DNA of 58,824 nucleotides, taken from the NCBI GenBank assembly GCA_017511945.1, contig JAFWHR010000003.1:1-58824 (forward strand), in the 5' to 3' direction. Below are positions 17,957 to 28,005 of the stretch, in pieces. The position numbers and the translations under genes were made by a program. Each line of letters starts with the position of its first letter. The stretch's first letter is position 1. Source of the stretch: Bacilli bacterium. GTDB lineage: Bacteria; Bacillota_I; Bacilli_A; RF39; UBA660. The notes beneath the pieces were generated by a model, which searched no databases, was not told the origin of the DNA, and was given only the letters and a program-made list of their open reading frames with translations.

Positions 17957-19636
17957 ATGAAAAAGATAAGATTAAAATATAACAATTCTTATATAGAAGG
18001 CATTGAAGTTGGCACGAGTTTGTACGATATTTCTAAAATGGTAAAGAGTGATTTTAAATATCAAATTGTGGGTGCGAAACTTGGAACGAATTTAACTGAC
18101 TTAAATACTAAAGTTTTAAGTAATAATAGAGTTGAGTTTTATGATACTTCTAGTAGAATAGGAAATAGAATTTATACACGAAGTTTAGAATTTTTAACTA
18201 CGCTTGCTGTTAAAAAGGTTTTAGGAAAAGAAACTGATGTTATGATTAACTATTCAATTGATAATGGGATACACTGTCAGATAATAGGGAAAAAAATCAC
18301 CAGCATTTCTGTAAGTAAAATAGAAGATGAAATGAAAAGTTTAGTAAGTATGAAATTGCCTTTTGAAAACATAATAGTAGATAGAATTGAGGCAATAAAA
18401 TATTTAAGAAAAACTGGTCAGATTGATAAGGTAGGCATTTTAAAATATTTAACTGATGAGACTATTCAAATCAATCATTTAGATGATATGTATGATTATT
18501 TTTATGGACCTCTCGTTCCCAATACTGAGATTTTAAAGAAATTTTCTTTAAAGTATACAAGAGATAATACTTTTGTTTTAATCTATCCTACAGCTGATAA
18601 TCCTAACAGGTTAAAGCCTTATCATGATCATATTTTAACTAATAAGACTTATAAAGATTTTAGTGATTGGGGAATGAAGGTAGGTATACCTACTGTGTCT
18701 ATTCTTAACGAGGTAATATCTAAAGGTCAATCTGAAGCAGCTGTTAGGTTTTTTGAAGCTCATTATGATGAGGAGATATCTGATGTTATTGAACAGGTGT
18801 GCAGAAAAAAAGATAAAATTAAGATGATTTTGCTTGCTGGGCCTTCCTCTAGTGGAAAAACGACTACTTCTTTAAAGTTAGGCCTATACTTAAGAGTTAA
18901 AGGTATTAGGTTTAAAAAGATTTCTTTAGATGATTATTTTATGGATAGATCTAAAGTTCCTGTAGATGAGGATGGAAACTACGATTTTTCTGATATAAAA
19001 GCGCTTGATGTAAATTTATTTCAAAGACAGCTTCTTCGAATACTTGATGGACAGAAGGTTCTTATGCCAACTTACGATTTTGTCAATGGTAAAAAGATTT
19101 ATAAAGATAATTACATAAAACTTGATGAAGGTGACATGCTAATTGTTGAGGGGATTCACACTTTGAATGAAAAGATTACAAGTGTAGTTCCAAGAGATGA
19201 GAAATTTAAGATATTTCAGTCACCACTTGCAGGTTTAAAACTAGATAATCATAATAGACTTCATTCGACTGATATTAGAAAGATTAGAAGGATAGTTAGG
19301 GATAATACATTTAGAGGAACTAGTGCGGAAGAGACTTTAGCTATGTGGAAAAATGTGGATAGGGAAAATGAAAAGAATATTTATCCATTTCAAGATGATA
19401 TAGATGCGATTATCAATTCTTCTTTAGGTTATGAATTAAATGTTTTAAAAATATATGCTGAACCGCTTTTATTTGGAATTGATATAGATAGTGATGTATA
19501 TTTTGAGGCAAAGAGACTTTTAAAATTATTAAGCAGTTTTTTGACTATTTCATCAGAACTTGTTCCTAGAGATTCCATATTAAGAGAGTTTATTGGTGGA
19601 AGCATTTTTAAAGATTATAAGGAGGTAAACAAATGA
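17957..19636 (+). CDS. TGS-domain uridine kinase-like protein
   Basis: This 559-residue fusion has an N-terminal TGS domain and a threonyl-tRNA-synthetase-like second domain ([19 protein letters not shown] region). A C-terminal P-loop kinase follows with [11 protein letters not shown] at about residues 297-307, SLDDYF and EGIHTLNE. This is the well-known nucleoside/uridine kinase family fused to ThrRS-like domains, common in Bacillota and Bacteroidota and usually annotated as uridine kinase. It has no synthetase catalytic core. The ATG at 17957 lies after AGGAAGGG. The stop overlaps the gap start in ATGA, indicating translational coupling. Confidence 0.88.
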   Translation: MKKIRLKYNNSYIEGIEVGTSLYDISKMVKSDFKYQIVGAKLGTNLTDLNTKVLSNNRVEFYDTSSRIGNRIYTRSLEFLTTLAVKKVLGKETDVMINYSIDNGIHCQIIGKKITSISVSKIEDEMKSLVSMKLPFENIIVDRIEAIKYLRKTGQIDKVGILKYLTDETIQINHLDDMYDYFYGPLVPNTEILKKFSLKYTRDNTFVLIYPTADNPNRLKPYHDHILTNKTYKDFSDWGMKVGIPTVSILNEVISKGQSEAAVRFFEAHYDEEISDVIEQVCRKKDKIKMILLAGPSSSGKTTTSLKLGLYLRVKGIRFKKISLDDYFMDRSKVPVDEDGNYDFSDIKALDVNLFQRQLLRILDGQKVLMPTYDFVNGKKIYKDNYIKLDEGDMLIVEGIHTLNEKITSVVPRDEKFKIFQSPLAGLKLDNHNRLHSTDIRKIRRIVRDNTFRGTSAEETLAMWKNVDRENEKNIYPFQDDIDAIINSSLGYELNVLKIYAEPLLFGIDIDSDVYFEAKRLLKLLSSFLTISSELVPRDSILREFIGGSIFKDYKEVNK

Positions 19637-20634
19637 TAAAAGTTGCGATTAACGGTTTTGGAAGAATAGGAAGACTAGTATTTAGAATAATGGAGGAAGA
19701 TAGTGATTTTGAGGTTTGTGCGATTAATGATTTAACTGATCCTGAGCAGCTTGCTTATCTACTTAAATATGATACATCACATAGAAAATATTTACCAAAC
19801 GAAATAAGCTACGACGAAGAGAATATCATAGTTAAAGGAAGAAGGATTAGAATATATAAAGAGATGAATCCAGAAAAACTACCTTGGAAAGAACTTGGAA
19901 TTGATGCGGTGTATGAATGTACTGGTAAGTTTACTGATAAAGATAAGGCAAGTTCTCATATAAAGGCTGGAGCTAAAAAGGTCATTATATCCGCACCTGC
20001 TACTGGAGATTTAAAAACAATAGTGTACAGTGTTAATGAAGATATTTTAACTGATGAAGATAATATTATATCTGCGGCATCTTGTACGACCAACTGTTTG
20101 GCTCCTGTTATAGATGTTATAAATAGAGAATTTGGTGTTGTTAAGGGATATATGACGACAACTCATGCTTATACTAACGATCAAAGTATTTTGGATTTAG
20201 CTCATCCTAAAGGAGCTAAATCTAGAAGAGGAAGAGCAGCTGCTAGTAATATAATACCTTCTTCTACTGGGGCAGCTAGTGCGATAGGAAAAGTTATTCC
20301 AGAGATGAATGGAAAGCTAGATGGTTTTGCTTTAAGAGTTCCTGTAACTACTGGTTCTGTAATAGATCTTACTTTGGAGTTAAATGATGAAGTTACTAAA
20401 GATATGATAAATGCTGCTTTTGAAAAAAATGTCAATGATTCATTAGGTTTTACTTTGGATCCTATTGTCTCAAGTGACATAATCGGAGATACTCATGGAG
20501 GGGTTGTCGATGGTCTTATGACTGATGTTTTAGATACTCCTTCTGGACAACTTGTAAAAGTTGTTGCTTGGTATGATAATGAATATAGTTATTCTTCACA
20601 GATGGTTAGAACTGTTAAGTACCTATTTAAGTAG
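19633..20634 (+). CDS. gap: glyceraldehyde-3-phosphate dehydrogenase, type I
   Basis: This glycolytic enzyme oxidises and phosphorylates glyceraldehyde 3-phosphate. The 333-residue product has the NAD-binding NGFGRIGRLVFR at its N-terminus, the active-site cysteine in ASCTTNCLAPV, the histidine in TTTHAYTNDQ, and a C-terminal AWYDNEYSYSSQMVRT. All are standard. The gene starts inside the stop of the uridine-kinase gene (ATGA), an unusual partner for gap. No other glycolytic genes lie beside it. Confidence 0.97.
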   Translation: MIKVAINGFGRIGRLVFRIMEEDSDFEVCAINDLTDPEQLAYLLKYDTSHRKYLPNEISYDEENIIVKGRRIRIYKEMNPEKLPWKELGIDAVYECTGKFTDKDKASSHIKAGAKKVIISAPATGDLKTIVYSVNEDILTDEDNIISAASCTTNCLAPVIDVINREFGVVKGYMTTTHAYTNDQSILDLAHPKGAKSRRGRAAASNIIPSSTGAASAIGKVIPEMNGKLDGFALRVPVTTGSVIDLTLELNDEVTKDMINAAFEKNVNDSLGFTLDPIVSSDIIGDTHGGVVDGLMTDVLDTPSGQLVKVVAWYDNEYSYSSQMVRTVKYLFK

Positions 20635-20640
20635 GTACTT
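20617..20640 (+). terminator. hairpin at end of gap
   Basis: AAGTACCT (20617-20624) pairs with AGGTACTT (20633-20640) around the stop codon. The T-run behind it is short, so this may be a weak terminator or a processing/stability hairpin. Confidence 0.5.
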
Positions 20641-20728
20641 TTAACATGTAAATATGTGTAAAAGATAATAAAAAAAGTAACAAATATAAGGAAAATAATG
20701 TTAAAATTGTATTGAGAGTAGGTGACAT

Positions 20729-21022
20729 ATGAGTGTTCAGGATTCTTTTGATAAATATATAGATGCATATACCAAACTTAGTGAGGTGGATAAAAAGAAA
20801 GAGATTATAAATAAACTTAGGGATTTGATTTCTAATTATGCACTTATAGGTAATAAACTAAATATATCTCACGATTTACTTATAAATAAGGAACTTGCTG
20901 ATTTAAATAATGATCCACTTAATGAAAAAGATTTTTTAGAAGGTGTTTTTGTGTACATACATACTTTAGAAGATGAGGTTAGTGACATTATAAAGCATTT
21001 AATGAGTGGTGCTTATGAATAA
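20729..21022 (+). CDS. small helical protein, unknown
   Basis: The product is 97 residues, acidic and helical, starting MSVQDSFDKYIDAYTKL, with no membrane segment. I do not recognise a family. An AGGTGACAT ribosome site precedes the ATG. Its last codons overlap the start of the next gene by 8 bases, so the two are probably a translationally coupled pair. Confidence 0.7.
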   Translation: MSVQDSFDKYIDAYTKLSEVDKKKEIINKLRDLISNYALIGNKLNISHDLLINKELADLNNDPLNEKDFLEGVFVYIHTLEDEVSDIIKHLMSGAYE

Positions 21023-22097
21023 GTTATCTTATTATATATCTAATTACTGTGATGAAGATGATATTAATTATTTGAAAAAAATTCTTGGGAAAATAGATGC
21101 CTTGGATTTTAATTTTAATGATGATGCTGCGAGAAATATACTTAATGATATGGGAAGAGATGAGAGGTTTTTAACTATATTTCACAAACTCTATAATACT
21201 ATTGTTAATGATTTAATTTTTATAAGTAATGATATTTTAGGTGGAATAATAGTTTTTAATCAGGGTTATTATTCTCTCTTGGATAGATATGATAGAATAG
21301 ATTTAAAGAGAAAGAACAGTGAAGTGTTTTCTGATGAGCAAATGAAGAAAAGTCTACATGAAAGATTGGATAAATTAACTGAAAAAGTAGATGATCATCC
21401 ATTTAAAGAGGAATTTATTAAAGTTTTTAATGACAGAGGTAATTTTTCTTTAAGGGAAGAATTTAATCTTGAGAAAGGTAAGTTTTATTCTACTGATTTA
21501 AATGCGGCAAGTTTAATAACTCCTTCTCAGACTATATCTAGATTTAACGATGCCGAAGTTAATGGTATTGTAGGTTCTGGAAGTCATGATAAGAATTTTA
21601 GAGAGATAACTAGGGCAGTTTATGGAAAGAATTTTGGAATTTTAGGCACAAGCAGGCAAGATATAAAGATAAGGTATGTTAATAATGTTAGAGATGTAGA
21701 GGAACCTTTGTTAATTACTGTAGAGATACCTATTTATATCAATTCTTCTCAAAAGAAATCTTTAGAGTTGTTAAACGAAGAGATAAAAAGATTTGAAAAG
21801 GAAAGTGGAAGGGAAGTTAATGTAAATACTTTAATTGTCGATTATGATGAAGGGTTTCATGGTGCGATTACAATAGAAGATGAAGTAAATTTGGATGCGG
21901 CTATTAATAGTGTTAATGTGGATGATTCTCACGTGTTTTCAGAAAAAGAAGTGTATCTTGCTGGTTTTCCAAATGATGAGAGTCATTATGAGAGTAACTA
22001 TGTATTAGATTCTAAAAAAGTATATGATAAAACTAGAGATGTTTACTTGCAAAGTAATCCTAATTTGACAATTGTCTCTAATTCAAAATCTAAATAA
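21015..22097 (+). CDS. hypothetical protein coupled to upstream small gene
   Basis: The 360-residue soluble protein starts MNKLSYYISNYCDEDDI. It has an acidic helical first half and a second half with beta-type stretches such as PLLITVEIPIYINSSQKKSLELL. No signal peptide, membrane segment or catalytic motif is evident, and I do not recognise the family. The ATG at 21015 was preferred over GTG codons at 21006 and 21009 because it matches the coupling distance. trpS follows after 56 bases with its own GGAGG site. Confidence 0.7.
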   Translation: MNKLSYYISNYCDEDDINYLKKILGKIDALDFNFNDDAARNILNDMGRDERFLTIFHKLYNTIVNDLIFISNDILGGIIVFNQGYYSLLDRYDRIDLKRKNSEVFSDEQMKKSLHERLDKLTEKVDDHPFKEEFIKVFNDRGNFSLREEFNLEKGKFYSTDLNAASLITPSQTISRFNDAEVNGIVGSGSHDKNFREITRAVYGKNFGILGTSRQDIKIRYVNNVRDVEEPLLITVEIPIYINSSQKKSLELLNEEIKRFEKESGREVNVNTLIVDYDEGFHGAITIEDEVNLDAAINSVNVDDSHVFSEKEVYLAGFPNDESHYESNYVLDSKKVYDKTRDVYLQSNPNLTIVSNSKSK

Positions 22098-22153
22098 TTG
22101 ACTTTAAAAATATTAGTGTGATAGAATAGTTTTTGAAAAAATGGAGGAGTTTT

Positions 22154-23245
22154 ATGAAAAATATAATACTTACTGGTGATAGGCCTACTGGGAGATTACA
22201 CTTAGGTCATTTAGTTGGCTCTCTATCTCAGAGGGTTGAGATGCAAAATTCGGGAAAGTATGATGAAATATTTATTGAAATAGCTGATGCACAGGCTACT
22301 ACTGATAATTTTGGAAATATTCAAAAGGTTAAATATAATGTAATAGAGGTTGCTTTGGATTATTTATCTTGTGGTATTGATCCAAGTAAGAGTACTATAT
22401 TTTTACAGTCAGAAGTACCTGAACTTAGTGATTTAACTTTTTATTATATGAATTTGGTTACTCTAGCTAGATTAGAGAGAAATCCAACGGTTAAGCAGGA
22501 AATAACATATAGGGGTTTTGATAAGAGTATTCCTGTCGGTTTTATGACTTATCCTATAAGTCAAGCGGCAGATATAACAGCCTTTAATGCGAATATTGTA
22601 CCGGTTGGTGATGATCAACTTCCTATGATTGAACAAACTAGAGAGATTGTAAGAACTTTTAACAGATTATATGGTGATACTTTAGTAGAACCTAAGGCGG
22701 TTCTTCCATCTAAAAAAGCTTGTTTTAGATTAATTGGAACTGATGGTGGAGCTAAAATGAGCAAATCTATTGGAAATTGTATATATCTAGCTGATAGTCC
22801 TGAGGAAGTTGAAAAGAAAGTGATGGGAATGTATACTGATCCTAATCATTTAAAGGTTTCTGATCCTGGTAATACTGAAGGTAATCCTGTCTTTATATAT
22901 TTAGATGCATTTAGTAAAGATGAACATTTTAAAAAGTATTTTAAAGATGGTGAATATAAAAATTTAGAAGAGTTAAAATCTCATTATGAAAAAGGTGGTC
23001 TTGGGGATATTAAGGTTAAGAGATTTTTAAACTACGTTCTTCAAGATATTTTAGAACCCATAAGACTTAAAAGAAGTCAATATGAAAAAGATATTAAAGG
23101 AGTTTATGATATTTTGTTTAGTGGAAGTGATAAAGCTAGGGCTATAGCTTCTGAGACTTTATTTAAGGTAAAAAAAGCAATTGGTTTAGATTATAGAAAT
23201 GATGAAGACTTGATTATTAAACAAAGTAAAAAGTATGATAATTAA
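22154..23245 (+). CDS. trpS: tryptophanyl-tRNA synthetase
   Basis: This class Ic synthetase attaches tryptophan to tRNA-Trp. The 363-residue product has GDRPTGRLHLGHLVGS, with the HIGH-type motif HLGH, near residue 10. GGAKMSKSIGN near residue 200 is the KMSKS loop, and PVGDDQLPMIEQTREI is a dimer-interface stretch. The protein is about 30 residues longer than Bacillus TrpS; the extra length lies between the KMSKS loop and the C-terminal helices. A GGAGG site precedes the chosen ATG. No T-box is visible upstream, unlike argS here. Confidence 0.95.
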   Translation: MKNIILTGDRPTGRLHLGHLVGSLSQRVEMQNSGKYDEIFIEIADAQATTDNFGNIQKVKYNVIEVALDYLSCGIDPSKSTIFLQSEVPELSDLTFYYMNLVTLARLERNPTVKQEITYRGFDKSIPVGFMTYPISQAADITAFNANIVPVGDDQLPMIEQTREIVRTFNRLYGDTLVEPKAVLPSKKACFRLIGTDGGAKMSKSIGNCIYLADSPEEVEKKVMGMYTDPNHLKVSDPGNTEGNPVFIYLDAFSKDEHFKKYFKDGEYKNLEELKSHYEKGGLGDIKVKRFLNYVLQDILEPIRLKRSQYEKDIKGVYDILFSGSDKARAIASETLFKVKKAIGLDYRNDEDLIIKQSKKYDN

Positions 23246-23288
23246 CTAGAGTTGTATAAAAAGGTGTTTTAATTTTATATTTGCTTTT

Positions 23289-23691
23289 ATGATTATCTGT
23301 TTTAATAAGAAAATAAAATTTTCTTTTGAATATGATAAGATGTATTTTGAAGTGTTATATGGAAAAAGAAATTACTATATAGATGGTATAGTTCCATCTT
23401 TAATTGTATTTTTTGAAGGAAATGACGGTAATTATCTCATCTTAACTTATAAAGATAGTAAGGTGCTTACTAGTGAAGAGGGTATCGTTTTATGGTTCAG
23501 ATAAAGGATGAATTGTCTGTGGTTGGTAGTGTTGGAAGTTTGTTTACTATTTACTCTGATATTATATACTGATAGTGGTCCTGTTTTAAAAAAACCGTAC
23601 GGTTTATGATGGAAAGTATCTGATTGATTATGGTGAAGTTTCTTTAGAAAAATTTGACAAATTTGTAACAGATTTTGATAAAGAAATTTAA
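23289..23691 (+). pseudogene. decayed gene, unknown
   Basis: An open frame from 23289 (71 codons, MIICFNKKIKFSFEYDKMYF) ends at 23504. Coding-like sequence continues in another frame (MVQIKDELSVVGSVGS, then SLFTIYSDIIY) and then in a further one (YDGKYLIDYGEVSLEKF, then a TAA at 23689-23691). At least two frameshifts are needed to join them, so I read this as a broken gene of about 130 codons. The remnant contains the perfect palindrome AAACCGTACGGTTT at 23592-23605. Its family cannot be recognised. It could instead be a short intact gene followed by noncoding DNA. Confidence 0.5.
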
Positions 23692-23778
23692 AGTTTTCTA
23701 AATATAATTTGAACAGTTAATGTATAATTGTTAAAAAATAAAAATGTGTTAGTATATGAATGATTGGGGTTGATAAAT

Positions 23779-24759
23779 ATGAATAAGGAAAAAATGGGAA
23801 AGTATTACCTTTTATATGAAATGATGATTAATTCATTAAATGATGATGATGTATTTGATGGTTTAAATAAGTCTTTATTGATGCTTAAATCTTATTTAAA
23901 TACTGCTAGTATTAATCTTTATAAAAAAGACAAACGTGGTATCTATGTTCAGAAAAATGGTGATACATCAGTGGATCATTTGAGCCGCACTATTTCAGGT
24001 ATCGTAAATAAAACGTATAATTTAACAGAACATAAAAAAATATTTAAACTTGATTTAAATCAAATAAAATCACTTAATAATATGTATTTGATGTCACTTG
24101 AGACAGATGAAAGTAAGTACATTTTGTCGATAAACAATTCTAAAAATCCTATTGATAGTAATTTTTTGCACATGATTCAAGATACATTATTAGTAATATT
24201 AAAAAGAGCTGAAATTCACGAGAGAAATATGAAAGCGATTAATATGGATTTACTTACTGAACTAGAAAATAGAAATTCATATGAAAAGAGAATTCAGAAC
24301 ATTAATGATTCAGAGGGCGAACTTGTATTTGCTATATTTGATCTTTTTAGATTAAAATATGTAAATGATAACTATAGTCATTCTTTAGGTGATGAATATA
24401 TTAAGAAAGCTGCAAAAATATTAAAAAAGTATTGGCCTAGTAGTGTGAAAAATATTGTGGATGGAGTAGAAAAAGATATTAAAACTGGGCATACTGTTTA
24501 CAGGACAGGTGGAGACGAGTTTATTCTTCTTACAAATAGTGAACAAATAGAAATGACAAAGGTTAAAGCAATGCTTGCTGCTGAAGAGGTTAGTATGTTC
24601 GACCTTGGAATAGATGGGTTACCACTTGGACTTAACTATGGTGTTGTAAAACATGATTGGTCTAGTTCTATTAAAGAGACGTATGAGCAGGCTGATAAGG
24701 CTATGTCAGAAAACAAGGAAAGAATGTATGAAACATTTGAATTAGAGAGAAGAAGATGA
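23779..24759 (+). CDS. GGDEF-domain protein, probable diguanylate cyclase
   Basis: The 326-residue protein has a soluble N-terminal region of about 150 residues, possibly GAF-like, and a C-terminal GGDEF domain. MDLLTELENRNSYEKRI is the typical domain start, FDLFRLKYVND holds the first metal aspartate, and RTGGDEFILL (about residue 243) is an intact active-site loop, so cyclic-di-GMP synthesis is plausible. There is no membrane segment. The GGDEF segment carries an unusual insertion (WPSSVKNIVDGVEKDIKTG). The ATG was chosen over a TTG 15 bases upstream. The ribosome site, GGGG, is weak. Confidence 0.85.
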   Translation: MNKEKMGKYYLLYEMMINSLNDDDVFDGLNKSLLMLKSYLNTASINLYKKDKRGIYVQKNGDTSVDHLSRTISGIVNKTYNLTEHKKIFKLDLNQIKSLNNMYLMSLETDESKYILSINNSKNPIDSNFLHMIQDTLLVILKRAEIHERNMKAINMDLLTELENRNSYEKRIQNINDSEGELVFAIFDLFRLKYVNDNYSHSLGDEYIKKAAKILKKYWPSSVKNIVDGVEKDIKTGHTVYRTGGDEFILLTNSEQIEMTKVKAMLAAEEVSMFDLGIDGLPLGLNYGVVKHDWSSSIKETYEQADKAMSENKERMYETFELERRR

Positions 24760-24869
24760 TAAGAGTATTTTATTTACCGATATCAAATTATTTTTAAATT
24801 ACTAATTAGTTTAGAAATAGATATATTTTAATAGTTATAAATTATATCCAATATAAGACATGATTGATG

Positions 24870-24894
24870 GAACCGATGATAATGGGTTCTTTTT
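24870..24894 (+). terminator. terminator after GGDEF gene
   Basis: GAACC (24870-24874) pairs with GGTTC (24885-24889), followed by TTTTT. Confidence 0.6.
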
Positions 24895-25560
24895 CAATAT
24901 TATAAGAATATATTAAAATAATATAGAAGTGTTAAAAAATTATGTACGTTTGTAAATATTTTATTTTACATAAAACTAACAAATAGAAATTAAAAGTGCA
25001 ATTTTTATTTGGCTTTTACAACAATTTGGTAAAATATTGTTAGTGGAAATCTGTAAATATTTATTCATTATTTATCAAAAGAAAAAGATAAAGGTTATTA
25101 ATTTAAGTATAAAATAATTAAGGAGATAGATATGAAAAATAATTATATATAAATTAATGAAAATGATTCTGATTATAATAGAAGATTAAAAGATAAGTTT
25201 TTTTGAATTAAATACTTATCCCTCATCAAATCTTTTAATATATTTATTAATTTCATCATTATTTTTTTATATTTATAATAAATAAGACTATTGACTTGTG
25301 GTCTGAATTTACCTACAATTAAAACAGTAGGTGAAAAAAATATTCTAATATTTATCTAATCTGAAGGAGGGACAGCTTTAACCTCTATAATCAAATAGAT
25401 CCATTAATGTATCTTAATCAACCTGAGTAAGAAATTAAATATAGCGAATATCACAAAGTTTTTCGAATAGGGTTTTTGTTTTTTTAAAATAAGCTAATTA
25501 CCTTAAGAAAAAAATACAGTTGAAATTAAAGATACTTGTATATTGAAAGGCGGTAAGATT
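24895..25560 (+). pseudogene. gene-free, very AT-rich stretch with decayed coding remnants
   Basis: About 650 bases carry no intact gene. A ribosome site (AAGGAG) and ATG at 25132 start a frame that stops after six codons (MKNNYI). After the stop, the same frame continues as INENDSDYNRRLKDKFF. A coding-like run in another frame near 25374-25490 reads DSFNLYNQIDPLMYLNQPE, a stop, then EIKYSEYHKVFRIGFLF. I read the stretch as degraded genes; no family can be assigned. Confidence 0.45.
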
Positions 25561-27933
25561 ATGAAAAATTATTTATCGGGAGAAAGTTTTGTAGATAATA
25601 TTTATCAAAATTTAATTAATAATATAGAAGTTAAAAATGCAATATTTAGGGAAAAAACTAAAATAAGTAGTAGAGAAGATGCGATTAAAGCATATATGAA
25701 TAGGTTAGAAAAAGCACACTCTACTGAAAGGAGACTTAATTTACTTAAAACCCTTTATTATAAAAGATATGTGATAAATCATTTGCCAGAAAGTTATATA
25801 CAACTTCAGCGTAAGATAGCCCGTGAGCAAGGACACGGTGATATTATATTTACCGAGAAAGTTAAAAAAGAGAAACTAAAATATATTCAAGATGAACAAA
25901 AAAAATCACTAAATTTATGGCTTACTTATTTAAATAGTGAAGATGCAATGTTTCCGATGTGGTTTAAATATTACGTATTTCAAGGAATGCTAAAATTAGG
26001 CAAATATGACAAAGAAAAAGGAAAATTTACTAAAAGAAGTAAAGATACAATATTACCTTTTATTGAGGTAAATCCTGAAATACTAGGACAAATGTATACA
26101 CTACTATCTAAAATGATAGAGGATAAAGAACTTAACAAAGAAGAACTAAATACATTAAATAATGGGAAATCATTTAATAGGCTTTATACATATATATTAA
26201 AAAATATGATAAATGATAGAAAAAGAATAGATTCACAAGATGGGATTTGGGTAAAGTACGTTCAAGGTGATGATTATAAAAAATTGTGGAAGTCTTTACA
26301 AGGTAAAAATACAGGGTGGTGTACAGCTGGAGCGGCTACTTGTAAAGAACAGATAAGACTAGGGGACTTTTATGTTTTTTATACAAAAGATGAAAATGAA
26401 GAATATAGGATTCCAAGAGTAGCTATTAGAATGAAAGGACATGATGAGATAGGTGAGGTAAGAGGAATCTGGAAAGAGCAAAATATAGAACTTGAAATGG
26501 TAAAGGTTGTAGATAAAAAACTAGATGAATTTCAAGATAAAGAAAAATATATAAAAAAAGTACATGATATGAAATTAATGACTATCATTGAAAGAAAAAC
26601 AAATAGTAATGAAGATTTAACAAAAGAAGAAATAAGGCATTTATATGAAATAGGCACTACAATAGAGGGCTTTGGAATGGAAAAGGATCCTAGAATAGAA
26701 GAGATTAAAGCAAAAAGAAATGTAAAAAAAGATTTATCTTATTTATTTGATTGTAAAGAAGAAAATATTGGAACAGAATTATCAGATTTTGGTAAAAATG
26801 AAATATTTGCATATATAGGTAATATATCATTACAAGGAACGACGGTTCCTGACATTTTTAAATCTCTTAATGTAATATTAGGTGATGCAGATTTTAGATA
26901 TTTAATCAGCAGCCAAGGTTTAGAAAACCTGCAAAGTATAGGCGGAACTGCGAATTTTGATAATTTAACTAGTAGCCAAGGTTTGAAAAATTTAAAAACT
27001 ATAGGTGGTGATGCAGATTTTAGTAGTCTAACTAGTAGCCAAGGTTTAGATAACCTGCAAAGTATAGGTGGAACTGCAAATTTTGATAATTTAACTAGTA
27101 GTCAAAGTTTGAAAAAATTAAAAACTGTAGGTGGAGATGCAAGTTTTTACAAATTAACCAGTAGTCAAGGATTAGAAAGCTTGCAGAGTATAGGATGGAG
27201 CGCATATTTTAATAATTTAACAAATAGCCAAAGTTTAAAAAATTTGCAAAGCATAGGCTTAAATGCCATTTTTAATAAATTAACCAGTAGCCAAGGATTA
27301 GAGAATTTGCAAAGTATAGATGGATATGCAGATTTTAGTAGTTTAACCAGTAGCCGAGGTTTAGTAAGCTTAGAAAATATAGGAAGAGATGCATATTTTA
27401 ATAATTTAACTAGTAGCCAAGGTTTAGAAAACCTGCAAAGAATAGGTGGATATGCAGATTTTAGAAATTTAACCAATAGTCAAGGTTTAGAAAACCTGCA
27501 AACTATAGGTTGGGTTGCGAATTTTAGAAATTTAACCAGTAGCCAAGGTTTAGAAAAACTGCAAAGTATAGGAAAAGATGCGAATTTTAGAAGTTTAACC
27601 AGTAGTCAAGGTTTAGTAAGTTTACAAAGTATAGGTGGAACTGCGGATTTTAGTTGTTTAAAAAGTAGCCAAGGTTTAGAAAACCTGCAAAGAATAGGTA
27701 GAGATGCAGATTTTAGAAATTTAACTAGTAGCCAAGGTTTAGAAAGTTTACAAAGTATAGGTAGAAATGCTCAATTTAAAAGTTTAACTAATAGCCAAGG
27801 TTTAAAAAGATTAAAAACTATAGGTGGATATGTATATTTTAATAGTTTAATTGATGCAAGAAGTATTAAACATATTAAAGCAGGCCATGAAATTATTTTA
27901 CCTAAAAATAGGTTACCGTTTAGGAAAAAATAA
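25561..27933 (+). CDS. repeat protein with fifteen 21-residue leucine-rich-like units
   Basis: The 790-residue protein has two parts. Residues 1-445 are helical and charged, with a motif NTGWCTAGAATC near 260 followed by FYVFYTKDENEEYRIPRVAIR. A WCT-type motif before an YxFY strand is seen in some phage and plasmid proteins of unknown function; I cannot name the family securely. Residues from about 450 form fifteen consecutive 21-residue units of the type SSQGLxNLQSIGGxAxFxNLT, which should build a solenoid, then a short cap. There is no signal peptide, so it is presumably cytoplasmic. The ATG follows AAAGGCGG. Decayed DNA flanks it on both sides, suggesting acquired DNA. Confidence 0.8.
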   Translation: MKNYLSGESFVDNIYQNLINNIEVKNAIFREKTKISSREDAIKAYMNRLEKAHSTERRLNLLKTLYYKRYVINHLPESYIQLQRKIAREQGHGDIIFTEKVKKEKLKYIQDEQKKSLNLWLTYLNSEDAMFPMWFKYYVFQGMLKLGKYDKEKGKFTKRSKDTILPFIEVNPEILGQMYTLLSKMIEDKELNKEELNTLNNGKSFNRLYTYILKNMINDRKRIDSQDGIWVKYVQGDDYKKLWKSLQGKNTGWCTAGAATCKEQIRLGDFYVFYTKDENEEYRIPRVAIRMKGHDEIGEVRGIWKEQNIELEMVKVVDKKLDEFQDKEKYIKKVHDMKLMTIIERKTNSNEDLTKEEIRHLYEIGTTIEGFGMEKDPRIEEIKAKRNVKKDLSYLFDCKEENIGTELSDFGKNEIFAYIGNISLQGTTVPDIFKSLNVILGDADFRYLISSQGLENLQSIGGTANFDNLTSSQGLKNLKTIGGDADFSSLTSSQGLDNLQSIGGTANFDNLTSSQSLKKLKTVGGDASFYKLTSSQGLESLQSIGWSAYFNNLTNSQSLKNLQSIGLNAIFNKLTSSQGLENLQSIDGYADFSSLTSSRGLVSLENIGRDAYFNNLTSSQGLENLQRIGGYADFRNLTNSQGLENLQTIGWVANFRNLTSSQGLEKLQSIGKDANFRSLTSSQGLVSLQSIGGTADFSCLKSSQGLENLQRIGRDADFRNLTSSQGLESLQSIGRNAQFKSLTNSQGLKRLKTIGGYVYFNSLIDARSIKHIKAGHEIILPKNRLPFRKK
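26908..27852 (+). repeat. 15 tandem 63-bp in-frame repeats
   Basis: Fifteen units of exactly 63 bases encode the 21-residue motif. The core AGTAGCCAAGGTTTAGAAAA recurs almost unchanged, while codons for the exposed positions (after GG and around xFxx) vary. Units alternate in places between LQSIGG and LKTIGG types, suggesting expansion of two-unit blocks. Such arrays can change copy number by slippage. Confidence 0.92.
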
Positions 27934-28005
27934 TGGTGGTGTATTGAATCATTTTTATAATCTCTATATTTGATACCTTTTTATGTTCTTAAATTAATTA
28001 AATCA

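Noticed and set aside
23592..23605. Palindrome AAACCGTACGGTTT as an operator
   Set aside because: It lies inside a decayed coding remnant, has no nearby promoter it would control, and has no second copy that I noticed.
27165..27476. Minus-strand open frame of 103 codons inside the repeat gene
   Set aside because: It is the shadow of the repetitive coding sequence, with no ribosome site.
26908..27852. Regular 63-bp repeats that might suggest a CRISPR array
   Set aside because: The spacing has no unique spacers, the repeats stay in one reading frame and code a 21-residue motif, and no cas genes are present.
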